DNA of 64,000 nucleotides from Ophiobolus disseminans (lineage: Eukaryota > Ascomycota > Dothideomycetes > Pleosporales > Phaeosphaeriaceae): contig MU006246.1 in assembly GCA_010093685.1 (NCBI GenBank), forward strand, positions 329,709 through 393,708. Direction: 5' to 3'. The notes under the pieces are model-generated. The model was given only the letters and a program-made list of their open reading frames with translations, made no database searches and had not been told where the DNA came from. The translations under genes were made by a program, and so were the position numbers. Of the stretch, positions 53,873 through 63,397 are shown piece after piece (positions within the stretch are counted from its first letter, which is position 1; the number at the start of each line of letters is the position of its first letter).

Positions 53873-54009
53873 TGTAACGGTGTGTGGAGAGGGGGAGGAC
53901 TGCGCTGAATTGACTATCTGAGGTGGGCAGATCTGCTTATATACATGACCGTACATGAGCTGTCCCAACTTGTGCTAGAGTAGGTCTGGGCAGAGCCCAA
54001 ACCGTTACA
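53873..54009. repeat. Solo LTR (TGTAACGG...CCGTTACA) with 5-bp target duplication
   Basis: 137-bp element with LTR-type inverted ends TGTAACGGT and ACCGTTACA, flanked on both sides by CTCTT (53868-53872 and 54010-54014). It lies between gag and integrase remains of the copia element. A longer relative is at 56318-56592. The ends and duplication are read directly; assignment to an LTR family is inference. Confidence 0.8.
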
Positions 54010-56132
54010 CTCTTTAACGTTGATCCTAAGCACATGATTGTTCAAGTGCCCAACCGCTTATAGCTGATATGGCCAAACATACAGTGCGCTGTTTCCTAAC
54101 TAACGCTGAGATTCTTCTTTAGTTCCTTCAGGGGCTTTGCGTACTGCGTCGCGTACACAGAGAGAAGATCTAGCTCTACTCTCTATTCTCTGTTGACGTC
54201 CACAATCTAGTGGCCGTCTCTATACTAGAGTGTCAGGACGCAGGTCCGCACCCACTACGCCATGCAACCAAAAAGGTATGTGTTCGATAGCCCTGAGGTT
54301 CCTGCTCCCATGAGCGAGTACTTAGCTATCTAGCCTATTTCGGCTTAGCCTGTTTCCATTTCAAGATGCTCTTACTCTGTACCGTAGCACAAGACAATAC
54401 AACAAGCATTATACATTCCATCAGTATGTATGATCAATGAACATTAATCACGGTGTGCGGAACAGTATATATCGTACAGGCCATGTCACGCGAGGCTACG
54501 CCTCGTTCACGCACGCCTGACATAGAGTAGATAAACTACGTTTGAGGCCTTCTTCTAATACAGACAGTCCCTGCCTAAGTTAAAGTAGATGCCTAGAGAT
54601 CGGCTCTGCGACAGACCAAAAACGCTTGTAAAAAAACCTAGAATATATGCCACCTACGTGAGCTTTATCTGTCCTGCTCCTGTCGGAGTCTTGACCTGTA
54701 TAGTCGTCTCTCCCTACTCTTTAACTTGAGCAAGGATTCCTCCTGCAGACACAACGTCTAAGGACCCATTTCTCTTTGTCGTGTTCTAGCTAGTGTCCTT
54801 CTGATTTGTGACATAGCAGTTTGAATTAGAGTCAAGAATCCATCGCATAAGTAGCGGTAGAGCTGTTGCCCTTGTAGCTGCAGCCGTCTGCAATACTGTA
54901 TTGACTCAAGGCCTATCGCGAGCTAGCTGGCCGTCGTCCATGCTAATAACAGACGCGCACTCGGCATTGAGTTCTTCCTTAGCCTTTGCTCTACTGCTCG
55001 TAGAGTGTTGGCCGTCACATTCGTTGTAGGACCGTCCCTTAGCTCCGCAAACTTCTCTAGAACTGCCTAGTATGGCTTCTAGCCTTTCGTCCGAATAGCC
55101 TTGTTTACGTACAGGTAGCTTTCGAACTTGTGCTTCTCTCTATCAAAACAAGTCGGTGTCCAGGAATCCGAACGCGTACAAGCACGAGTCGCCTTCGACT
55201 TTCCTGCTGTCTAGGCTACTAGCAGAGCTTCTACCTGCGTCTCTCGGTTGTCACTGTTACCTGCTACTTTAACCATAGCAAACGTTCTAAGTCCTAACGC
55301 TATCGGTCGCGTACATTGGTAGTACGATTTGAACTCTGCAATCAGATCTGCAATTAGTGGAAAATCCTCATCCTTCTGTTCCTTCTCGATAAAATCCTGA
55401 AGCTAGGTAGCTGCCTAGCTGTTATCAAGGCCTCTAATTAACAGTATGAATTCCTCCTGCGCTTTGTTGCTAGTTGTCTCCGGCATGCTGGCTTCTGCAA
55501 GGAGTTGGGTGACCGTCACCCATTCATCAAACCAGGTGTCTAGATCAGCTCTCTTTGGCCTTGTGCAGTCTGCCCTGTACCGAGCTCTTAGCTAATAATT
55601 TCTGTCTCCAATCAATAGACAGAGGTGCTTCTTTAGCGTCCTTAGCTAGCTGTGTGCGTCTGCACAGTCGAGAATCAGGTCCAAGTGTTTGACATCAATT
55701 GTCTGCACAATCTCTAGGCTTAGACTGCGGAGAGCCTTCTCCTTTGTGAGCCACCTGGCCTTGTCTCAATCGAATCGCCTAGCCTAGGAGTTGTACACAG
55801 CAAGCTCTGTCACTGTCAAGTCTGGAATATTGATCTGCTTGTCTGGCTGAGGATTTCTGAATCTCCTCACTTCAAGCTCAATAGGTTTCTTGTCTTCTAG
55901 CTTCTTCAGCGTCCCTTGCAAAAGATCTGGGTTAATGTACTCCTACAGACTATTCCAGTCTGCGGATACCTTCCATGTGAACAGCCACTTTGACCAATTG
56001 TCTAGCTTTCTGAGGATAACAGACGCTCTTGTCACCTGCGCATCCAGCTCTTCAGTCGTCATGACTTCTAATGCTGAATCTGCTCCAAGTGTTGAGTATC
56101 GTCGATTGGGTGAACGCAGTGATTAAATAAGG

Positions 56133-56295
56133 TGTCGGATGTGGGAGACAGGGCAAAAGTGAGAAGAAGGTTGTTGTATTGAGAGAGCTACATAGAGCGA
56201 TTATATACACTACATGATGAGTAAGCCAGTGACTAAGAGTCACGTGAAGATGCAGTCCACAGTGTACCATGTGAACTAAAGGTGCCAGGCTGACA
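56133..56295 (-). repeat. 5' LTR of the decayed copia element
   Basis: 163 bp bounded by TGTCGGATG and CAGGCTGACA when read on the plus strand, located directly upstream of the gag start (56062) in minus-strand order. It contains a TATA-like stretch (ttatatac, about 56209-56216), fitting an LTR promoter. The matching second copy is 52422-52583 in inverse orientation. Confidence 0.75.
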
Positions 56296-56317
56296 TAAGG
56301 GCTTCCGGGCTCATAAC

Positions 56318-56592
56318 TGTGACGGTGCGTGGAGGGGAGGACTGCGCTGAATTGACTATCTGAGGTGGGCAGACCTGCTTATATATGTCAGCATCTACAC
56401 CTACTCAGGAGTAGCGTGTTTCATCACTGCTTATGTAATAGGAGGATATATATTCGCTCTCTTCGATAGTCTCTATCAATCAACCAACTTCTTCCTCAAT
56501 CCTCCTCCTCACTTGTTCACAATATGCATGACCGTACATAAGCTATCCCAACTCGTACTAGAGTAGGTCTGGGCAGAGCCCAAACCGTTACA
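56318..56592. repeat. Longer relative of the 53873-54009 LTR
   Basis: 275 bp beginning TGTGACGGTG and ending ACCGTTACA. Both ends match the 137-bp solo LTR, but there are about 138 extra bases in the middle, so the shorter copy is an internal-deletion form or the longer one has an insert. No clear target duplication is seen (ATAAC versus ACTGA). It ends 35 bp downstream of the MFS stop codon. Confidence 0.7.
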
Positions 56593-56627
56593 ACTGAGAA
56601 GTAGCATCCTACTCCTCCACTTCATTT

Positions 56628-58255
56628 CTAAAAGATCACATTTAGCTTCGAGCTTTGACGAATTCTATCCCCAACCCGCATCATCAAAATTGGAATCGGA
56701 ATGAACGCCAGAGCAACCAGAGCAAGAAGCGTTGTCCCCCAGCCAAGCCCTAGTTTTGCGAAAAGAGCAGGCCCAGCCAGAGGCAAGACAACGCCCGCAA
56801 GACACCGCAAAGTTATGATGGCCGCGATTGCTGATGCCGCGTAAATCCCGAAAGCATCGACGAGATAGCTGAATGACGAGATAATAGTGGATGCAACTGA
56901 AAAACCGCAGATAGCGAGCCCAAATACCGGTAGCATCCAGTGGAAGTGTATCTGCACCGTCCATCCATACACTAGGAGACCAATAGGTACCGCAACCCCG
57001 CCTATGATCATTGGCACTAAACGGTGCTCTGGCTTTGCACCTGATTTGCCATTGTGGTATTTCACGATTCGATCCAGCGTGTAGCGGCAGCACATCATCC
57101 CGCAAACCATTCCGAGTCCTGGAACGTTAGCAACAGCTCTTGACTGAGGAAGTTGCTCACTTACCAATCCCAATGTATACCAGGCTTGCAGCCCGAGTTG
57201 AAAAACGGTAATTGCTCTCGAAGACAGGTGTAATGGTTGTCAGCAGAATGTAGAGATATGAAAATATGACCGAAACGTAGATGGCTAGGAGGACCAATAC
57301 AGGTGAGAGGCAGATCATTCTCGCGGGACGTATGAGACCCTTTTGTAGGAATGCCCCCCAGCCACTCGGCCTGGCAATAGCAGGCTGAAGTCTTTCGTTG
57401 CCTGTCTCTTTTCGTAGACGTTTAGTTTTCCTCCACAAAATTGCCACTTTGTACGTCTCACGAAAGAAGACGATAAAACCCAGCTCAACAACACCGCTGC
57501 AAATGGCCAGAATCCAAAACATCCATCTCCATCCAATCGATACTGATATCGCACCGCCAATAGCTGGTCCAAAGACAGGTCCAATAAGTGGCGCCAACCC
57601 TAAGAAACTTTGTACAGTTCCACGCTCCTCTACAGGGAACATGTCACCAACCACGGTGGCATCGAGGGTGACAGATGCAACACTCAGACCAGTGAGAAAG
57701 CGGAATACGATCAGCATGCCCACATTTTGGCTTAAACCCGAAGCAATGTTCCAAATCGTGAACATTACGTTAGCCGTATGGTATACCGGCATGCGCCCGA
57801 CATACTCGGACATAGGAGCGACAAACAGGGGCCCACAAGCTTCGCCGAGCTCCCAAATAGCTACTAGCAATACGCTGTAGAAGTTGTTTTGTTTCGAACC
57901 AAAGCTCTCTAGAATGAGCGGTACGGCGGGCGTGCACATGAGCGTCCCCAGGTTGCTGAAGCACACTCAGTTCCAAGCTGTCCTGAGAGAAGTAGAGTAC
58001 TTACACCATTGTCTGCATGGCGGAAAGAAGCCCGACTAGCGTGTATTTGTAGTAATTCGGCCAATTTTGTGGGTCTTCTGGGTCATTCGTGCTATCGAAG
58101 CATACGACGTTGGGAGCCTGGGGAGTAATGTCGGATGTGGTAATATTGCTTTCAATCTCTGCTTCGTTGATGCATCTGTTCACCGGCAATGACGGAGCGC
58201 CAGGTTGCTTCTCTCTGCTGAGCAAGCTTTCTTCCTTCGCGGTTGGGATTTCCAT
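56628..58255 (-). CDS. MFS transporter, DHA1 drug:H+ antiporter type
   Basis: Proton-driven exporter of the plasma membrane, 510 residues. Exons: 58255-58005, 57955-57165 and 57118-56628 (introns 49 and 46 nt). Splicing creates MQTMVNLGTLMCTPAVPLIL and LVYIGIGLGMVCGMM, continuous transmembrane segments. DHA1 signatures: the acidic lead DPEDPQNWPNYYKY before helix 1; GPLFVAPMSEYVGRMPVY (loop 2-3 motif); FRFLTGLSVASVTL; and GPVFGPAIGGAISVSIGWRWMFWI (antiporter motif C region). About 12 membrane segments. It is divergent from the UstYa-like gene (566 bp), suggesting export of that gene's product. An in-frame upstream extension to 58375 falls in the tandem repeat and is not used. Confidence 0.92.
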
Positions 58256-58821
58256 GCCGATGGTCTTGTCACGATAGGTTGGAAAGAATGGGATAGGATG
58301 ATTGGTATGCCCTAGATGGTGAAGTCGTGTTTGCGCTAGAAAATTGAGACATCGATGATGATAGCCATGCGGCACAGTTCCACTGCATCACTGGTGCTCG
58401 AAAATTGAGATATTGATGATAACAACAGTCATGCGGCACAATTTCATTGTATCACTGGTGTTCGATTTTGCCCGATACTACCTGGATATTTCGGTGTTGG
58501 CTTAAGTTCCGTTCACCGGTTTTTCCAGGGCGGAAGTCAAATCCCTGCCTTGTTCGTTGATCTTGACCGTGCTAGCTCTCTTGACGCCCGTTCATATCGC
58601 CATAAATTGCGAACCCCAGCAAGCTGCATGAACCTTGCGGCACAGTCAACAACACATCGCCCCGACGGTTAGATACTAGGTACGTCAGGCAAGCGACCTC
58701 GAGTAGCTTCGATTGTCAGTGTCAGCCGAGGATCATATTCGATAGAGGTGTACCATTTGCTCTCTTTTATCGGCTAACATTGGCATCAAGAATCATCACC
58801 AAAACGACTGGATTGTTTGCA
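58256..58821. promoter_or_regulatory. Divergent MFS/UstYa promoter with a tandem duplication
   Basis: 566 bp between the MFS start (58255, minus) and the UstYa start (58822, plus). It contains a two-unit tandem repeat at 58340-58464. CTCTTTTATCGG around 58762-58773 is a weak TATA-like element before the UstYa ATG. Confidence 0.45.
58340..58464. repeat. Two-unit 61/64-bp tandem repeat in the shared promoter
   Basis: Unit 1 (58340-58400) and unit 2 (58401-58464) both start AAAATTGAGA and share ATGCGGCACA and ATCACTGGTG. Apart from a 3-nt length difference nearly all mismatches are C in unit 1 against T in unit 2, with one G/A. Confidence 0.75.
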
Positions 58822-59763
58822 ATGCATCCTCAAGACACGGACTTTGAGTATACATTGCTAGCGGGTGAGGAAAGTAGCGAGGGAAGTCAGTCATCAGCTG
58901 AAGTCAAGCATCATCACCGTTCACGATGGTACTCAAGGACGCTCCGAGGAGCTCTATACCTGGCCGTCGGGAGCTCGTTGTTGTTCAACATTTCCCATTT
59001 CATCCTATGGCTATCTGGAAACAAGACCTTTGTTTTGGGTGATCAATCTGTGACTTCGTACGGTACGTGACTGCATTTTTCTCGCGGAAAAGGTCTAACA
59101 GAACAGCAGCGCGGCTAAGCTGGAATACACCAGGGGAGTTCGAGCATCAAGGTATCTACGACAACAAGGACCCGAAGGTCACGGAAGAGTCTTGGAACAA
59201 TCTGCGCTACGATTTGGGCTCGATCGCGTTGTCTGATGAGTACGTTGAGTCAGTCGGACTCCCAAAAGCGCAAAGGTTTCCTTGGGATTATGATAAGGGC
59301 CTATATTTTCTGAACGGCTATCATGGTGTGCATTGCTTAGTAGGTCCCGCGCTGTCTCTTGCCGCGTATTGTTGCTGATGATTTGTTGCAGAAAATCCTA
59401 CGACTCACGCTCAAGGAGCTTTTCGAAGGAAAAAGCACAACTTTCCACCAAGGCCACTCGGACCATTGTTTGGAGGCGCTGTTACAAGACGTCCTCTGCT
59501 TCGCTGACGATACGCCACGGTACACGGCAGAGGATCATCCAGGTCGGCCCGGCGACGGCCAGCAGCGCAAGTGCCGCGACTGGAAGAAGCTCGAGGCGTT
59601 TGCCCAAGCGCACACTTCGTGCTGGCGCGATATCAATCCAAACGAGAATATCGATACATTGCTTCGATATCGCTACTGTCCGCCGGGTTCGCCGTACTTG
59701 GAGCGCATTCATAAGATCTTTGGCAATTTCGAAACGGGAACGAATGCTAGCAAGGACAACTGA
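58822..59763 (+). CDS. UstYa-like (DUF3328) oxidase
   Basis: Member of the fungal UstYa family, enzymes that catalyse oxidative cyclisation, hydroxylation or chlorination steps, best known in RiPP pathways (ustiloxin, phomopsin, asperipin). Exons 58822-59062, 59107-59339 and 59392-59763 (introns 44 and 52 nt); 281 residues. One N-terminal membrane segment (GALYLAVGSSLLFNISHFIL, about residues 45-64) follows an acidic/His-rich lead. Both hallmark HxxHC motifs are present: YHGVHCL, completed at the intron 2 junction, and GHSDHCLEALLQDVLC. The second splice gives VHCL-KILRLTLKELFEG, as in the family. Divergent from the MFS transporter. No precursor peptide with repeated cores was found within the window, so the pathway type is open. 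Confidence 0.9.
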
Positions 59764-60771
59764 ATGGCACGTGTTGGAGCAATCATGATACAGAATTGAT
59801 GTAGCTTTGAGATCAAGACTATGTTCATATGACAGCATGCTTTTCTCGGTGTCTTGAAGTAAATGAGTGTTCAAATATATCCTCTTCAACATGTCGCGAA
59901 CAACAGTCGCTTTAGCATGTCGCAATCACCATCTCAGCCAAATCCATTTCCTACTCCTGGTAATTGTGCTTCACAACATTGGGAGCGGGGGATCGCGGTC
60001 GTTCGACCTCGGCGTCAGCCTCGCGTCGGTAGTGGACTGGGGATTGCAGAGATTCAATCTCGACTGCGGCTTCTAGAAATGCAGGTAAGCATAAAGCCAC
60101 TCGAGTAATTTGTCAACCTACCAGCAACCGGCAGAGCAAACACCTTGCCGGCAAAAGCCGCAACGAGAAGAAAGACGTAGGCGCTGCGCATGGCGAGAAG
60201 CTTGGTGTGCTGATATTCGTAGAAATAGGGAGCTAGGTTTTTCGTCTTTGGGATGGATGAGGAGACAAGAGGTACAATTGCGAGCGAGACGGTGGTAAAC
60301 CGCTATAAAGTAGCGCAGAGATGTTCCTCCCTCAACGAAGATGTTAGATGCAAGTGGTCACATGTCGGCCCCAAGACCTGGTCAGGGCGCCAATGCATCG
60401 AGATAGGGCTTTTCAGGCCGTTGCGTCCAGGGTGTGATATGCTGTCACACCGTTGGCTACACGAAGACGCCCTCTAACGTGTCATCGCCATCAGGTTGTA
60501 GCACAGAGTGTCAAAAAACAAGTCATCTCCTTTGCTCTGATGCAACATGAGAATGCCCAAGATGGAAGGTTGCACATCATGAACCAGCACAAGAGTATGA
60601 TTTGAGAATGGAAAGTTGATCGACATTAGTCGGCTAAATAGTGAACCAAGCCAGTGGGGTCGGCTAAATAGCGGACCAAGCCAGTGGATCCAGCAAGCGA
60701 GTTCCGCGTTACTTGGAGCTTCCTTGGTCAAGCATTTGCCAATCGTGCTAAAGCTTCGGCAACCGAAAGGC
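59764..60771. other. 1-kb intergenic region, no precursor peptide seen
   Basis: Checked for small secreted ORFs with repeated cores and Lys-Arg sites that could serve a UstYa pathway; none was found. Short frames (59863-60108, 60110-60298, 60253-60477, plus) have no signal peptide or domain. A short direct repeat (GGTCGGCTAAATAG...ACCAAGCCAGTGG; also TTAGTCGGCTAAATAG) occurs around 60628-60688. Confidence 0.4.
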
Positions 60772-61431
60772 TTAATCTGACCGCTCTAGCGTCACCGTGT
60801 CGGCAAGGCGATAGTCGGGGTGGATGGGAAGAGAACCGTAGCCCTCGGTAGCCAGGCCGCGAATCCAGTCGATGCCGTAGTCCCACCATAAATGGCGCTC
60901 GGGAATTAGAGCGTGGGAGTCAAGTTGGCTGCGCTGGACAGATCCCAGCGCAATGTCCAACATGTCCGGGAACCCTTCGGGCATAACAGCTGTGTATGCA
61001 ATGCTGGTACCACACCGGGAGCAAAACCAGCGCCAACGCTCATTCGACGATTCAAAACTTGCAAGGAAGTGGTCCGCACTGGCAGGTGTCGGGCTAAAGA
61101 CGTCTGCGGCCGAGGTCCACAGGCTGTGCTGTTCGTCGGACTGGCCTTGTCGCGCGGCCGCCTTGGATGCGAGGGTAGCCAGACTGGCAGGAACCAGCGA
61201 TACGGAGCATATATTGATAGGCGCACACAGCCAGGCAGGCAATAGTGAGCCTGTAGCACGGCGGCAGTCGTTGCAGTGATCTAGCACCAGGAACGGCAGC
61301 GAGACTGGGGTCTTGGCGGGTGATAAAGGGTGTAATGATCGGTCTGCCAGCACGGGAATAGCAACGCGGTAGCGGATGGCGCCGCAGTTGCAGCCACCAT
61401 CGATAGACAGTGCTTCGTCGGGAAGCGGCAT
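60772..61431 (-). CDS. GFA-domain (glutathione-dependent formaldehyde-activating/CENP-V-like) protein
   Basis: Intronless 219-residue zinc-binding protein of the GFA family. The zinc ligands appear in the expected pairs: GGCNCGAIRYRV (CxC), DHCNDCRRATGS (CxxC) and FCSRCGTSIAYT (CxxC). Insertions between the pairs are longer than in bacterial Gfa, as is usual for fungal members. The tail (HLWWDYGIDWIRGL) is the common fungal ending. Despite the family name, most fungal members have no proven formaldehyde function. It starts at the ATG at 61431. Whether it belongs with the UstYa/MFS pair is not clear. Confidence 0.88.
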   Translation of the reverse strand: MPLPDEALSIDGGCNCGAIRYRVAIPVLADRSLHPLSPAKTPVSLPFLVLDHCNDCRRATGSLLPAWLCAPINICSVSLVPASLATLASKAAARQGQSDEQHSLWTSAADVFSPTPASADHFLASFESSNERWRWFCSRCGTSIAYTAVMPEGFPDMLDIALGSVQRSQLDSHALIPERHLWWDYGIDWIRGLATEGYGSLPIHPDYRLADTVTLERSD

Positions 61432-62100
61432 GCTGGCCGGCCTTTGCTAGAAGTCGAAGTATGGATGCAGACTCGAGAATTGCGATGGATCCAAAAGGTT
61501 AGTGTTCCTTCGCGGAGGGAGAAGGCAAAGAAGCTATGACCCAGGGAGGGGTTAAATAGTGTCCTTATTATCCATGCACATGTGGGATGGCGGTGGGGTT
61601 GGCGGGTTTTAAGGTTAATCTGTACGAAGTAGTGCCCGTTAGTGCCTCTTGGCGGCTTGCACCTCGGGATCCTGACATCAGGAATATTTCATGCCCTCCT
61701 CATCGAGCTCCGGTCCTATCAAGAGAGCGACCCATTGCGGCACGGCCAGTGGCAATCAAGATACATCAGTATTTAAAGTCACCAAACAAACGACTGTGCA
61801 TTGCCCGCCTCCTGCAAGGCCGATATTACCCTTATCTAGAATCCTTGTACCTGCCGTTGCAATAGGTCCCAACCCAGGGATCCCGACTCATAACACCATG
61901 GAGGTCAATAAAAAACGTGTTGGTTGCATGTAGATCTTCTAATTCGTAGTCCATGGCGTCTTTGCGTCTTGGCTTTCTACTGGTAATAGGCGTTGGCATT
62001 CTTTTTTTTTCTCGAATCTGACAGCTTTCACAACTTCAAAGCATTCTTATCGTAGCCATATCAAACTCACCCTCACATTTACTGGAGGGATACCCCCAAA
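61432..62100. other. Intergenic, 669 bp
   Basis: Divergent spacer between the GFA gene (start 61431, minus) and the membrane-protein gene (start 62101, plus). It includes a T-rich run (ttctttttttttctc) near 62000-62013. No gene or RNA was recognised. Confidence 0.3.
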
Positions 62101-63397
62101 ATGACTTCTCGGAGTGGCGACGACTTTCCCTTTCCATACGCGTCCACGGCTGACTGTTATGCTATTGGTATTGCCCTACCTGCAGTTGCAATCGTGATCG
62201 CGGGCCTGCGCCTGTACACTCGCCGCATCATACAGCGCGCACAGCTGGGTCTCGATGACTGGCTGACTGTCGGTGGGTTGGTCGCAGTCATTGCGATGGG
62301 AATATGCTTCGTTTATGGTATGTCCAATGCTCATCAACGTTCACTACAAGCACTGACACGCATATGTCCTACAGGAGCTGCAACGGGTGCCATGGGGAAG
62401 CCAACGCCACCGCCTCCATCCGATCTTACAGAAGAGGCGGCATTGTCGTACATCGATCCGGGATACGAGCTGCTGGAAAAGGTACGTGATCGAATGGCAG
62501 GCTGGGCGGGAACTGATTTTCTAGATACAATTCCCATTCCAGATTTTTATGATGTTGGCATATGGCTGCATAAAGATGAGCATCGTAGCCTTCTATCGCC
62601 GCCTGTTTGTTGTCAACAAGAAGAGTGTGTTCGCCATCGTTATCACGGTAACCCAAGTGGTTCTCGTTCTGTGGACACTAGCTTTCATTCTGCTCATCAT
62701 CTTTCCGTGCGGCAACCACATCTGGGCTAATTGGGGCTCCAGCGGCGACCAGCTGGCGTTATGCCCCGTCGTCTTCACCAGCGAGTACGGATTGACAGGC
62801 TCGGATCTGATACTCGATCTCTACATCTTCATTTTGCCACTTCCTTCTGTCTGGAAACTCCAAATGTCAACGCGGCGCAAGTTCATGGTGAGCGGCATTC
62901 TGCTGCTGGGAGCAATGTACGCCACTTTCCCTTCATCCACTATGCACGCTGACGCTCCGCCAGGGCCGTTGCCGCATCGATTGCCCGCCTTGTAGTCTAC
63001 GTCAAAGCCCTCGCTCTCCTGACGGCACTAGCTCACGTGGACGAGAAGCGTAAGGTATACGGGCCCATCATTGTACCTCAGCTAACCTTGCATAGTGGTT
63101 GTCACATTGGGTCTATACTGGAGTCTGCTGGAGTCTGGGCTAGCGCTCATCGCCGCCTGCCTGCCGAACCTTAGCTCGTTGGCAATTAGAAAGGGAAGCC
63201 TCAGCTCGATGCTCAACTCCATTCGCTCGGTGTTTTCATTGCGGTCTACTGGACGCTCGGTAAGAAGCGACGACAGCGAGCCTATATACCTGCAGCGCAC
63301 CCACCGGGTTAGTGGCGAGGATTCTTCTGGCAATTTGGTTAAGCCTGCTGGCGCGGGGACAAGCTCGAAGGATCGCGTGATCATTGAGGCCCGGTGA
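62101..63397 (+). CDS. PTH11-like / fungal rhodopsin-domain integral membrane protein
   Basis: Seven-helix fungal membrane protein, 367 residues in five exons: 62101-62317, 62375-62481, 62525-62916, 62964-63049 and 63096-63397 (introns 57, 43, 47 and 46 nt, GT-AG). The family pattern is clear: helix 1 then LRLYTRRIIQRAQLGLDDWLTVGG, IQFPFQIFMMLAYGCIKMSIVAFYRRLF, CGNHIWANWG...C, SDLILDLYIFILPLPSVWKLQM, RRKFMVSGILLLGAM-AVAASIARLVV (completed by intron 3) and LGLYWSLLESGLALIAACLPNL. The cytosolic tail is Ser/Arg-rich. Related to the PF20684 rhodopsin-type domain; Magnaporthe PTH11 is a surface-sensing receptor, but most members have no known ligand. Confidence 0.9.

Larger units (their letters stand above)
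51250..56295 (-). mobile_element. Decayed (RIP-like) Ty1/copia LTR retrotransposon
   Basis: LTR-retrotransposon relic on the minus strand; limits approximate. In gag-pol order from high to low coordinates: a 163-bp LTR (56133-56295); gag from an ATG at 56062 (LRKLDNWSKWLFTWKVSADW); integrase around 53250-53860, with residues such as LLIELLNKCCLVAVYLLN and PSAAHLNVVGARAY; reverse transcriptase around 51950-52420 (LELKRALCGLKDAPLL, YINDIVVLVHPDHLNN); and RNase H-like remains to about 51410. Dozens of TAG/TAA stops sit where Gln is expected, and there is no open frame of 60 codons between about 52940 and 55890. The CAG to TAG and CAA to TAA pattern is what RIP produces. Integrase order before RT identifies copia rather than gypsy. 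The 3' LTR was not identified in the expected orientation. No functional product is expected. Confidence 0.85.

Noticed and set aside
56628..59763. A classical RiPP precursor beside the UstYa gene
   Set aside because: Small ORFs across 58256-62100 were read for signal peptides and repeated cores flanked by Lys-Arg. None qualifies.
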